Shown in pieces: positions 1 to 7,179 of a DNA stretch of 11,581 nucleotides. The notes below the pieces were generated by a model. It made no database searches. It worked only from the letters and a program-made list of their open reading frames with translations, and was not told where the DNA came from. How positions within the stretch are numbered: position 1 is the stretch's first letter; each line of letters opens with the position of its first letter. Source of the stretch: Archangium sp. (lineage in GTDB: Bacteria; Myxococcota; Myxococcia; Myxococcales; Myxococcaceae); assembly GCA_016793585.1 (NCBI GenBank), contig JAEUJR010000658.1:1-11581 (forward strand), in the 5' to 3' direction. The position numbers and the translations under genes were made by a program.

Positions 1-1101
1 CAGCGCGTACGAGCCCTGGCTGTTGCGCAGCGTGGCGTTGAAGAGCGCGACGGCGAAGTGATTCATCAGCGGCTGTGCGACAGCGGCCTTCGGCGCAGGG
101 TCGGCGCAGCCATCGTTGAGCACGCTCTTCACGTTCGCGCCGGGAATGTCGAGCTTGATGCTGTCTGACACCGCCGCGAGGTCGAACGCGCAGATGTCCG
201 AGAACGTGAAGTGCCCACCCTTCGTGATGTCGAGCAGCCAGCGCGGCTTCTTCATCGCCGCCCAGCTCGGCGCCACGTTGTCGTCCCACTTCAGCGTGCG
301 GTCTCCGTGCGCGCCCTGAATCATCACCGGAATGCCGAGGTCGGGTTTGCCGAGGTCGACGAAGAAGAGGTCGGTCGACGGAGGCGCTTGCGGCACGATG
401 ACCTTCACGCGCTTGTCGATGGCGGCGACGCGGAGCGCCGTGAGGGCTCCGAAGCTGTGGCCCGTCACGCCGACCCGCTCGGGGTCGATCATGCCGTACA
501 GCGGGTCAGTCTCGGGCAGCCGCTGGTACGCGGTGATGAGGTACTGCGCGTCGACCGGCCGCGTGCCCAGGCCGATGCCGACGTCTTGCAGTTGGTTGCG
601 TACGGCGTAGTCGAGCGTGCCGCCTTCGTGGTCGGCCGAGACCACCACGAACCCGTGAGAGGCCAGCAGCACCGTGTAGAAGGTCGACTGCCAGCGAATC
701 GCGCCCTGGCCGTGCGAGAAGACGACGAGCGGGAACGGGCCGTGCGACTTCGCCGGCGTCGCGTCGCGCACCGCGGGCGTCTCGAGCAGCGGCACGTTCA
801 CGAGCGCGGCCTTCTGCTCTTCGGTGAAGCGCTCCCTGATGTCGTAGCTGACGGTGGGCTTGCCGCGCGTGTCTTGCGTCGCCGGGTACCAGATCTCGGT
901 GAGGAGCAACCGCGGAGAGCCGTCGGGCTTCGGCCGGCGACGGTCTTCGTGCGTGACGGTGCGAACGCCGACGGGGAAGGGGCCGAGTTTGGCCGGGTCG
1001 GGCGTCGCGTTCGGGCCAGCAGGCTCGAACGGCAGTGGGTCGACCGCAGCCGGAGGCGAGCAGGCCGCGAGCAGGAGCAGGGCGACGACGGGCGCGCGCA
1101 T
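1..1101 (-). CDS. Alpha/beta-hydrolase lipoprotein, PAF-acetylhydrolase/dienelactone-hydrolase-like (3' end missing)
   Basis: A predicted secreted, lipid-anchored serine hydrolase, probably an esterase or lipase. 367 residues are visible and the frame is open at the window's left edge, so the C-terminus is missing. The N-terminus is a lipoprotein signal with lipobox LAAC (Cys14). FSHGQG (His130-Gly131) fits an oxyanion-hole loop. The nucleophile elbow GHSFG has Ser212. The likely remaining triad members are Asp267 (in GAHGD, after a beta-strand) and His297 (in KGGHF). This order and spacing fit the PAF-acetylhydrolase/COG4188 branch of the fold; the substrate cannot be told from sequence. The ATG overlaps the stop of the upstream gene by one base (TGATG), so the two are probably translationally coupled in one operon and both products sit in the envelope. 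A cutinase-like or acetylxylan-esterase-like activity is also possible. Confidence 0.85.
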   Translation of the reverse strand, partial: MRAPVVALLLLAACSPPAAVDPLPFEPAGPNATPDPAKLGPFPVGVRTVTHEDRRRPKPDGSPRLLLTEIWYPATQDTRGKPTVSYDIRERFTEEQKAALVNVPLLETPAVRDATPAKSHGPFPLVVFSHGQGAIRWQSTFYTVLLASHGFVVVSADHEGGTLDYAVRNQLQDVGIGLGTRPVDAQYLITAYQRLPETDPLYGMIDPERVGVTGHSFGALTALRVAAIDKRVKVIVPQAPPSTDLFFVDLGKPDLGIPVMIQGAHGDRTLKWDDNVAPSWAAMKKPRWLLDITKGGHFTFSDICAFDLAAVSDSIKLDIPGANVKSVLNDGCADPAPKAAVAQPLMNHFAVALFNATLRNSQGSYAL

Positions 1102-2636
1102 CACTTCACCTTCAAGAAGCCCTCGAGCGGCTTCTTCTCGTCCGACTTCCTGGCGGCGGTCCACTCGATGAGGGCCGACTGCCACGACACCTTCGTCTCG
1201 GTCGGCGCGGGGTCGGCCTTGTTCAGCGCGAAGCCATCACCCCCGAGGTACAGGTAGTCCGACGTCGCGACCGTGTACGTCTTCTTCGCATCGATGGCTG
1301 CGCCCTTCGCGTCGACCCAGCCATCACCCTTCGGCTTCACGCCAGCGACGCGGGCCTCGGTGTTGTCGAGCGCCGCGAGCAGCGCTTCGCCGGTCAGCTT
1401 CACGATGACGATCTGGTTGTCGAAGGGCACGAGGTCGTAGATCGACGCCTTCGTGACGACGCCCTTCGGCAGCGCCTGACGCACGCCCTTGCGGTTGAGC
1501 AGCGCGACGTCGGTCTTGAACTGCTCCTTGAGCGAGGTGGTGAGCCAGTGCGCCATCATCGGCGACTCCTGCTCGAGGCCGTCCTTCGTGAACGCGATGG
1601 TGCCGCCGAGCGCCTCGTCGAGCTTCTTCTTCCACGCGTCGACCAGCTCCTTCGCCTTCGGGTCGGCGGGCGGCGCGCCTTCGGAGTTCACGTCGACCGA
1701 CGTCACCACGCTCGTCACCTGCACCGGCGTCGTGCCGAGCGCCACCGAGAGCGCGACCTTCGCGTACGTCGAGAGGCGGCTGCCCGGGTACACGAGCTTG
1801 GTGCCGCCCACCGAGTCGGGGAACGGGCCATCGCAGCGGCGCCCGGCGAAGAAGGCGAGGTTCCAGTCGGCGTGCCCTTCGAGAATCGCCGGCGCGTCGT
1901 TGAGACAGCCGTCACTCACCACGCCCACCACGTGCGGCCCCGCGGCCTTCACGTCGGCCATCACCTTCGTCAGCGCTTCGGTCTCGTCGATGGCCTCGAG
2001 CCCCTTCATGCGGCCGGGCATCGGCGTCACCGTCGCCTTGCGTGCCGCGAGCCCGATGATGGCGACCTTCACGCCCTTGCGCGTCAGCAGCCGGAAGCTG
2101 CCGAGCCCCAGCGCCTTGCCCTCGTCGTCCTTCGCGACGAGGTTGGCCGCGAGGTAGGGGAAGCCGCCCTTGGTGCGGTTCGAGAGGAACTGCTCGCGGC
2201 TCCAGTCGAGCTCACGGTTGCCGAGCGCCGAGGCCGCGTAGCCCATCTGCCGCATCAGCTCGGCCGTCGGCTCGCCCTTGAAGTAGCTCGAGATGGCCTG
2301 GCCGTTCGCGTTGTCGCCAGTCGAGACGACGATGGTGGAGCCGTTCTCACACGCCGCATCGCCCGTCTCTTTCAGCGGGCCCGCGCAGTGCCCTTCGGAG
2401 GCGACCCAGCGGCCGAGCAGCTCGGCAGCGCCGCCACGCGACTTGCCCTCGTCGGTGACCGGCAACAGGTAGCCGTTCTCGGCGCCGGTGATGAGCACGG
2501 TGACGGTCTCTTGCTTGAGCGTCTTCGGGTCGACCGGCGCCGCGGCGTGCGTGTCGGGCGCGGGGTCTTCCTTCTTCTTGTCGGGGCAGGCGAGCAACGG
2601 CAGAACGGCGAGCAGGGCGAGAGCGCGACGCATCAT
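1101..2636 (-). CDS. 5'-nucleotidase/UshA-family lipoprotein, probably catalytically dead
   Basis: A 511-residue lipoprotein (lipobox LLAC, Cys17, then a charged, Pro/Ala-rich linker) with the two-domain layout of periplasmic 5'-nucleotidases. The C-terminal substrate-binding domain is well preserved at about residues 340-470: NRKGVRQ at 381-387, the LVPFDNQIVIVKLTGEALL block at 402-420, and YTVATSDYLYLGGDGF at 454-469. In the N-terminal metallophosphatase domain the expected TNDxHG reads TGAENG (50-55), GNHE reads GNRE (139-142), the later SH site reads SD (241-242) and GHxH/Q reads GRRC (265-268). Only GDN (107-109) and Asn140 remain. From family knowledge these are the dinuclear-metal ligands and a catalytic His, so I infer a non-hydrolytic binding or scaffold protein. 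Two adjacent ATGs lie at 2636 and 2633. AGAGG stands about 16 bases upstream, so the ribosome site is weak. First gene of a two-gene operon with the hydrolase. Confidence 0.88.
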   Translation of the reverse strand: MMRRALALLAVLPLLACPDKKKEDPAPDTHAAAPVDPKTLKQETVTVLITGAENGYLLPVTDEGKSRGGAAELLGRWVASEGHCAGPLKETGDAACENGSTIVVSTGDNANGQAISSYFKGEPTAELMRQMGYAASALGNRELDWSREQFLSNRTKGGFPYLAANLVAKDDEGKALGLGSFRLLTRKGVKVAIIGLAARKATVTPMPGRMKGLEAIDETEALTKVMADVKAAGPHVVGVVSDGCLNDAPAILEGHADWNLAFFAGRRCDGPFPDSVGGTKLVYPGSRLSTYAKVALSVALGTTPVQVTSVVTSVDVNSEGAPPADPKAKELVDAWKKKLDEALGGTIAFTKDGLEQESPMMAHWLTTSLKEQFKTDVALLNRKGVRQALPKGVVTKASIYDLVPFDNQIVIVKLTGEALLAALDNTEARVAGVKPKGDGWVDAKGAAIDAKKTYTVATSDYLYLGGDGFALNKADPAPTETKVSWQSALIEWTAARKSDEKKPLEGFLKVK

Positions 2637-2653
2637 GCGGCGCTCGATAGCAC

Positions 2654-2670
2654 CTCTCAGCGAGTGAGAG
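2654..2670 (-). promoter_or_regulatory. Small inverted repeat at the ribosome-site region of the 5'-nucleotidase-like gene
   Basis: CTCTCA and TGAGAG are perfect 6-base arms around a 5-base loop, 18 bases before the start codon at 2636. Read on the minus strand, one arm includes part of the only Shine-Dalgarno-like stretch (GAGAGG). A hairpin in the mRNA leader could therefore hide the ribosome site. A repeat this short can occur by chance. Confidence 0.25.
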
Positions 2671-2826
2671 CGGGACGAAGAGACTTTTCAATCTCACCGC
2701 AGAGACGCGTTCGCGAGGCCAACCGTCGAGAAGCGCGAGCGCCATCACTTCGGCACCGAAGCTGCTCAGGCAATCGTTCGCCGGGCAGGGTGACGGGGTT
2801 GGGGAGATGGGCGCCCGGCAGGTGAT

Positions 2827-2875
2827 GGCGCGGAGGAGCCGAATCGGGGGATCGGCTCCTTCGCGCCTCCTTTTT
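2827..2875 (+). terminator. Long hairpin followed by a T-run just before the Rpn-like gene
   Basis: The left arm GGCGCGGAGGAGCCGA (2827-2842) and right arm TCGGCTCCTTCGCGCC (2852-2867) pair over 16 bases with a single mismatch around a 9-base loop. TCCTTTTT follows (2868-2875). This is the form of an intrinsic terminator on the plus strand. No plus-strand gene lies upstream in the 250-base gap, and the hairpin ends about 10 bases before the ribosome site of the Rpn-like gene. It could be a leader attenuator, a block against read-through into a toxic nuclease, or the end of an untranslated transcript. Which of these is unknown. Confidence 0.5.
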
Positions 2876-2889
2876 CGAGGGAGGGTGGC

Positions 2890-3951
2890 GTGGGCAACCA
2901 GCGGGTCTCGAAGTTCCGGTCACATCACGACAGCCTGTTCCGCGCGGCGTTCGCCCGGCCCGAAGCGCTGCGCAGCGAGGCCGAGGTGCTGCTCCCTCCG
3001 CCGTTCGTGCGCAGCCTGGACTTCAGCCGTGTCGACTTGCTGCAGACGCGCTTCATCGATGAGTCGCTCGCGCACAGTGAGAGTGACGCGACCTTTCGGG
3101 TTGCCCAGCACCATCGGGAGGCGTTCGTCTACGTGCTGCTCGAGCACCAGCGAAAGAGTGACGGGCTGATGCCGTGGCGGTTGCTCCGCTACATGACGAG
3201 CGTGTGGATGAGCGTGCTCGGCCGTGAGCCCGAACGCCGCACGCTGCCCATGCTCGTGCCGATGGTGCTCTCGAACGTGCCGGGAGGCTGGAAGGGGCCT
3301 CGCGCGTTCTCCGAGGTGGTGGAGCTCGTCGACGACGGCTTGCTGTCATCGGTGATTCCAGACTTCGAGTTCGTGCTCGACGACCTCGCCGAGGCCAGCA
3401 CCGAGTCGTTGCGTGATCGACCCGGGCCGGAGTTCACGCGGCTCGCGTTGTGGTTGCTCGCCTCGTCGTCGAACGCAGACCGGCTCATCGGTGAAGCGCC
3501 GAGTTGGTCAGACACCGTGGAGCGATTGCATCAGGAGGCCCCCGATGACCACCGCCGCGCCGTCATGTACCTTCTCAAGACCGTGAGCTTGACCCCTGCG
3601 CAGGCGAAGAAGATTCGAAAGCTCTTCTGGATGGGCCCCGACAAGCGCGTCGTCACGGTCGAAGACATCGCGTTCGCCGGACTCGAAGAGGAGCGCGCGC
3701 AGTACAGACAGCTCGGCCTCGAAGAAGGTCTCAAGCGGGGCAAGGGCGCGGGCCTGAAGCGTGGCCTCGAGCAGGGACGGGAAGAGCTGGTGTCGGTGCT
3801 CCGCGGCTTGTTGCTCACCCAGTGGAAGGCGCGCTTTGGCAAGGTGCCGCGCACGGTGCAGAGCCGGTTCGCGAAGGCCGACGTCAAACAGCTCAAGCAG
3901 TGGGCACAGCGGCTCGTGACGGCGAAGTCGGCGAGCGACGTGCTCCGCTGA
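2890..3951 (+). CDS. Rpn/YhgA-family PD-(D/E)XK nuclease (transposase_31-like)
   Basis: A 353-residue member of the recombination-promoting nuclease family (RpnA-like, formerly 'putative transposase'). The start is a GTG preceded by AGGGAGGG ending 4 bases upstream. HDSLFRAAF at residues 13-21 is the family's N-terminal signature. Asp66 (in SESDATF) and Glu85-x-Gln87 (in YVLLEHQ) fit the PD-(D/E)XK active site, with Gln in place of Lys as in Rpn proteins, and LLRYM follows at 98-102. The C-terminal third carries a Gly-Leu-Lys/Glu-rich helix (about 276-300) and a conserved tail (about 300-353: RFGKVP, then an LKQWAQRLVTAKSASDVL helix). Known members cleave DNA, raise recA-independent recombination and defend against phage. 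Most are chromosomal genes, not parts of transposons, and I see no terminal repeats of an insertion sequence here. The stop directly abuts that of the convergent yceI gene inside TGATCA. Confidence 0.85.
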   Translation: MGNQRVSKFRSHHDSLFRAAFARPEALRSEAEVLLPPPFVRSLDFSRVDLLQTRFIDESLAHSESDATFRVAQHHREAFVYVLLEHQRKSDGLMPWRLLRYMTSVWMSVLGREPERRTLPMLVPMVLSNVPGGWKGPRAFSEVVELVDDGLLSSVIPDFEFVLDDLAEASTESLRDRPGPEFTRLALWLLASSSNADRLIGEAPSWSDTVERLHQEAPDDHRRAVMYLLKTVSLTPAQAKKIRKLFWMGPDKRVVTVEDIAFAGLEEERAQYRQLGLEEGLKRGKGAGLKRGLEQGREELVSVLRGLLLTQWKARFGKVPRTVQSRFAKADVKQLKQWAQRLVTAKSASDVLR

Positions 3952-4554
3952 TCAGCGCGGCCGGGTGACGAGCTCGATGACGAGCTCCACCACGTCGCGA
4001 TTGCCGAGTAGCCCCAGCAGCGCCGAGAACGGCTGCACACCGTAATCGCTGAGCGCGATGCGCAGCCTCGCTGACCCGCGCAGACGACCGTCGAGCAGCG
4101 TCACCACGACCGGAACCTCGACATCTCTCGTCACGCCGTGCAACGTCAGCCGGCCTTTGATGGAGCCCTTCCCCTTCTCGTCGAGCATCGACTGCGTGCT
4201 CTCGAAGTGGATGGTGGGGAACTTCTCGACGTCGAGCTGACCCGGGCCTTTGAGGTGCGCCTCGATGGTCTTCCGGTCCGACTCCTTCACCGGAGGCCCG
4301 ACGCGCAGCTTCTCTCTGAGCGCTGGCTCGTCTGGAATCAAAGATGCGGTCTCGACCGTCACGTCGACCTTCACGTGGGCCGGGTCGGGGCGGTCGAGGC
4401 TGCCAGAAAAGCGTGTCGCCCGAACGGCGTGGTCGTGACCGGCCGCCGCGGCGACGCCCCGCTTCCACACCAGCACCGAGAGCTCGCTCATGTCGGGGTC
4501 GAGCGGCTCGGCGACGGCGACCGACGCGATGACGACCAGCAGCAGACCTCTCAC
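3952..4554 (-). CDS. YceI-family periplasmic lipid-binding protein
   Basis: A 200-residue exported protein of the YceI-like lipocalin-type beta-barrel family, which binds isoprenoid or lipid ligands in the periplasm. The GTG at 4554 is chosen because AGAGGAG lies 4 bases upstream and a clean signal peptide begins there (RGLLLVVIASVAVA, cut before Glu16). A longer open frame to 4806 would run into the divergent gene. Family features: GHDH near the N-terminus, the middle block LDVEKFPTIHFES, the GRLTLHGVTRDVEVPV strand pair, and the C-terminal LSDYGVQPFSALLGLLGNRDVVELVIEL. The family shape is complete, at normal length. It reads convergently to the Rpn-like gene with no intergenic base, and divergently from the TIM-barrel gene. 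Confidence 0.9.
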   Translation of the reverse strand: MRGLLLVVIASVAVAEPLDPDMSELSVLVWKRGVAAAAGHDHAVRATRFSGSLDRPDPAHVKVDVTVETASLIPDEPALREKLRVGPPVKESDRKTIEAHLKGPGQLDVEKFPTIHFESTQSMLDEKGKGSIKGRLTLHGVTRDVEVPVVVTLLDGRLRGSARLRIALSDYGVQPFSALLGLLGNRDVVELVIELVTRPR

Positions 4555-4600
4555 CGGTCTCCTCTGTCGCGCTCGCCGTCGTTTCGCCACCACAACTTCG

Positions 4601-4640
4601 ACCACCGCTCGGGTGGTTCCACTCGTTCTCGGGTAGAACG
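4601..4640. promoter_or_regulatory. Two 17-base palindromes in the divergent yceI / TIM-barrel promoter region
   Basis: ACCACC-gctcg-GGTGGT (4601-4617) and CGTTCT-cgggt-AGAACG (4624-4640) are both perfect 6-base inverted repeats with 5-base centres. Their centres are 23 bases apart, about two helical turns. They fill the 94-base gap between two divergent starts. They could be operators for dimeric regulators controlling one or both genes. The two sequences differ, so they would not be two sites for one protein. Chance is not excluded. Confidence 0.35.
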
Positions 4641-4648
4641 CCGACTTC

Positions 4649-5326
4649 GTGATCTTCCTCGCGCTCTCGTGCCTGCAGGGCCGCCCGATGCAGAGCGCGT
4701 TCGACGAGCTCGCGGGCCTCGGCGTGGGAGTGCAGCTGACGCCGGGCAACGAGCCGACGCGGCACTTCGAGGCGAAGGTGACGGCGTCTGGCGTGCCGTT
4801 TCGCACGCATCACGGCTTTTCGTTTCACGCGCGCGTCGCGCAGGTGTGGCGTGACGACGGCGCCTGCATCATCGCGACCGACAGCGTGCACCCTCCGAAA
4901 GAGAACACGCCAGCTGCCCGGCACTTCGACGCCTGGCTCGAGCAACACAGCAACGAGCGCGTGCTCGAGACGATGTACCCGGGGTATCGGCTGGGCACCG
5001 GCGACGAACTCGAGCGCGCGATGTCGCTCGGCGTCTCGCTCGCCGTCGACGTCTCGCACCTGTTCATTCAGCGCACCGCCGGCGTGCTGAACGACGGCAC
5101 GCTTCGCAAGGTGTTCGACTACGAGCACATCGCCGAGGTGCATGTCTCGATGAACGACGGGCGGCACGATTCACATCGACTCCTGCGACGAGACGCCTTC
5201 GGGCTCGCCTGGGCGAAGGAGCGCACGCAGCACGGCCTGCCGCTCATTCACGAGGCGTATCTGCACACGGCCACGGTCGAGGTGCGCCGCGCTCAGCTCT
5301 CGCTCCTGCACGAGGCGGTGACATGA
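4649..5326 (+). CDS. Xylose-isomerase-like TIM-barrel protein (AP-endonuclease-2 superfamily)
   Basis: A 225-residue protein resembling the metal-dependent sugar-phosphate isomerase/AP-endonuclease-2 TIM barrels, though shorter than the usual 260-280. The first strand (IFLALSCLQ, 2-10), a helix (14-24) and the strand VGVQLTP (26-32) fit the start of such a barrel. Likely metal ligands lie at strand ends: Glu107 (LETMYPG), Asp134 and His137 (VDVSHL), His165 (EVHVS), Asp174/His176 (HDSH) and Glu202 (HEAYL). The substrate is unknown. The GTG at 4649 is the only start that keeps the first strand, since an in-frame stop lies at 4634-4636. No good ribosome site precedes it; ATG at 4688 would remove strand one. 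The stop overlaps the next start as ATGA, so the two are co-translated. The superfamily is fairly sure, the function is not. Confidence 0.75.
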   Translation: MIFLALSCLQGRPMQSAFDELAGLGVGVQLTPGNEPTRHFEAKVTASGVPFRTHHGFSFHARVAQVWRDDGACIIATDSVHPPKENTPAARHFDAWLEQHSNERVLETMYPGYRLGTGDELERAMSLGVSLAVDVSHLFIQRTAGVLNDGTLRKVFDYEHIAEVHVSMNDGRHDSHRLLRRDAFGLAWAKERTQHGLPLIHEAYLHTATVEVRRAQLSLLHEAVT

Positions 5327-6993
5327 CCGGGCCGGGCATCACGACGTCACCGTTCGCGCTGCGCCAGTGGTCCATCGAGCACGAAGTTCGGCCGCACCTG
5401 GCGAAGGTCTTCGAGAAGAAGCCCGAGCTTCAGTCGGTGCTGGTGTGTGTCGGGCAGTACTGGGCTGACGAGGCCGACGACGCCGTGCACTCGCATCTCG
5501 TGTTCTCGTCCCGCCCGACGCCTCGCTGGCCGCACGAGTGCGAAGACACCTTTCTCGAGACCCGTGGCGACGGAGACCTCTGCTCGTCGTGTGCATGGGG
5601 CTCGGACGAAGAGCTCGAGTTCTCCTGGCTGTCGTGGGACTCGAACGGCGCGGCGATTCGAGCGTGGCAGGCGCTCTGCGTCGAAGGCGCTACGCAGGAG
5701 GAGTCACCGAACGAATCGTACTCCCCCGTCCTGCTCGCTCGCCGCACCGAAGAGGGCTTCTCGCTCGAGGTCATCGGCCCGGTGATACGCCCGTGGCTCG
5801 ACCTTCCCCAGACCGCGTACCCCGACTGGTTCGAGCGGCAGGGCACGAAGGCCACCGAGGTGCGCGTCGAGGCGCGCGACCCAGCCGAGCTTCCGTTTCG
5901 TGAGGCCATCGCGAAGGCGCCGTTCGACGACGGGCCGCGCCTGGTGTTCGCCGACTGGCTGCAACAGCGGCAGGACCCGCTGGGGGAGTTCATCTCGTTG
6001 TCGCTCTCGAAGCAGCGCACCGACGAGGTCGAACGTCGACGTCAGGAGATGCTCGCGAAACACACCGAGGCGTGGCTGGGGCCGCTGGTTCGGGTCGTCG
6101 CGCCGGGCTCGGCGGACTTCTCGCGCGGGTTGCTCACGGCGGCCTCGGTGCATTTCGACGCCTCGACGCGTGAGCTCGCGAACCATCCATACTTCGCCAC
6201 CGTCGAGACGCTGCGCTTCGGCCAGACGAGCGAGGTCGTGTTCTCGCCGACGATGACCGCGCTGAAGTCGGTCGCCGGCGTTCAGTCGTTCGACGGGCTG
6301 CCCGCGTGGGTCGAAGAGGTCGCCTGCCCGGTCGAGCCCGTGCGGCGTGGCGTGCCCGCTCACATTCGCCGGCTCACCATCGTGTGTGGCGCTGATGAAG
6401 ACGAAGGCATCGCCATCGAGGCCGCGCGGCACGTGTCCACCCTCGAGCGGTTGTCCATCGCGCGCAGCGACTTCGAGACCAACGCACGGGTTGATTTGCC
6501 AGCAGGCACGAGCCTCGACCTCGGAGGATGGAGCCCGGCGCAGGTGCCGACCGGCTGGTGGCTGCATGTTCCCCGCGAGGGGCTGCCCACGCTCGAGCAC
6601 CGCGGCCTGTCGAGGCTGTCGAGCACCAGCTACCGCGATCATCTGCTCGTTCAGGTGCTCAGGCGCGGCGGCGTCTCGTCACTGCGGCTGCTGCCCAACG
6701 AACTCTTCAGACCGACGCGCGCCGACGTCGAAGGGCTCGAGGCCCGCACCGGCCGCAAGGTCGAGGTCGAGGCCGCGACGCCGCTCGACGATGCGCCCCC
6801 GCTCCCGCCGCCGAAGCGTGAAGCGCCCGCGCCGATGCCGGTCCGGGTCGACCCCGTGACGCGCTCCGTTCACCTCGAGGTCGTCGACTCGGCGCCCATC
6901 ACGGGAGCGAACGGGCTTCCGCGGTTTCCGCTCTTCGTGCTCGTCGTCGGCGTGTTGGGCCTGGTCGCGCGAGCGTGCGCCGCTGGCCCGTGA
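5323..6993 (+). CDS. TIGR02996 repeat-companion protein with C-terminal membrane anchor
   Basis: A 556-residue protein of unknown function. Residues 191-230 (FREAIAKAPFDDGPRLVFAD, then WL, GEFI) match the TIGR02996 repeat-companion domain, which is known mainly from planctomycetes and myxobacteria and usually precedes degenerate leucine-rich-type repeats. Leu-rich segments follow at about 245-480, for example VETLRFG, LERLSIA and VSSLRLLPNELF. The first 180 residues are a separate domain with HEC (71-73) and CSSC (87-90), a possible zinc site. A proline-rich linker (about 488-505) precedes a hydrophobic segment FPLFVLVVGVLGLVA at about 535-549 and a short tail. This would be a tail-anchored topology with the bulk of the protein in the cytoplasm, since no signal peptide is seen. 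Translationally coupled to the TIM-barrel gene through ATGA. The repeat-companion call is firm; the role is unknown. Confidence 0.82.
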   Translation: MTGPGITTSPFALRQWSIEHEVRPHLAKVFEKKPELQSVLVCVGQYWADEADDAVHSHLVFSSRPTPRWPHECEDTFLETRGDGDLCSSCAWGSDEELEFSWLSWDSNGAAIRAWQALCVEGATQEESPNESYSPVLLARRTEEGFSLEVIGPVIRPWLDLPQTAYPDWFERQGTKATEVRVEARDPAELPFREAIAKAPFDDGPRLVFADWLQQRQDPLGEFISLSLSKQRTDEVERRRQEMLAKHTEAWLGPLVRVVAPGSADFSRGLLTAASVHFDASTRELANHPYFATVETLRFGQTSEVVFSPTMTALKSVAGVQSFDGLPAWVEEVACPVEPVRRGVPAHIRRLTIVCGADEDEGIAIEAARHVSTLERLSIARSDFETNARVDLPAGTSLDLGGWSPAQVPTGWWLHVPREGLPTLEHRGLSRLSSTSYRDHLLVQVLRRGGVSSLRLLPNELFRPTRADVEGLEARTGRKVEVEAATPLDDAPPLPPPKREAPAPMPVRVDPVTRSVHLEVVDSAPITGANGLPRFPLFVLVVGVLGLVARACAAGP

Positions 6994-7179
6994 GGCGGTT
7001 CACGGCGCGAACTCGGGCGCACCGCGCTGAACGGGAGGGCGCGGCGAGTCGATTTTCCGAGCGCTTCATGCGGGGCTGGTGCGCTGGCCCGTGAGGCGGT
7101 TCACGGCGCGAACTCGGACGCGCGCTGAACGGGAAGGCGCGGTGAATCGATTGCCGAACGCTTCATGCGTGTGATGGCT
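6981..7179. repeat. Two tandem copies of a ~100-base unit beginning inside the TIGR02996 gene's stop
   Basis: Copy 1 (about 6981-7081) and copy 2 (about 7082-7179) are identical over their first 36 bases and remain clearly related to their ends. The shared landmarks are GCGCTGAACGGGA, TCGATT and CGCTTCATGCG, with small indels. Copy 1 includes the last codons and the TGA of the upstream gene. Each copy holds a 6-base hairpin, CCGTGA/TCACGG with a 6-base loop (6988-7005 and 7089-7106), which in copy 1 contains the real stop codon. No T-run follows, so this is not an obvious intrinsic terminator. I see no convincing gene in 6994-7302. Confidence 0.85.

Noticed and set aside
211..1257. Plus-strand open frame of about 348 codons
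   Set aside because: It is antisense to the alpha/beta hydrolase, which shows a lipobox, GHSFG and a plausible triad. The plus translation is Arg/His-rich with no recognisable domain.
1035..2825. Long plus-strand open frame of about 596 codons opposite the 5'-nucleotidase-like gene
   Set aside because: It is Arg/Leu/Val-rich and lacks any domain signature. It is the expected antisense shadow of a high-GC gene whose minus-strand translation has clear family motifs and a lipobox.
2890..3951. The Rpn-like gene as part of a mobile element
   Set aside because: The family was once labelled transposase, but no terminal inverted repeats, target duplication or second transposase gene flank it. The hairpin at 2827-2867 has no partner on the other side.
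3893..5167. Minus-strand open frame of about 424 codons across yceI and the TIM-barrel gene
   Set aside because: It overlaps two genes with family evidence and translates to a low-complexity Arg/Ala/His-rich product.
5704..6642. Minus-strand open frame of about 312 codons inside the TIGR02996 gene
   Set aside because: It is an antisense shadow; the plus frame carries the repeat-companion motif and continues through a membrane anchor to a stop.
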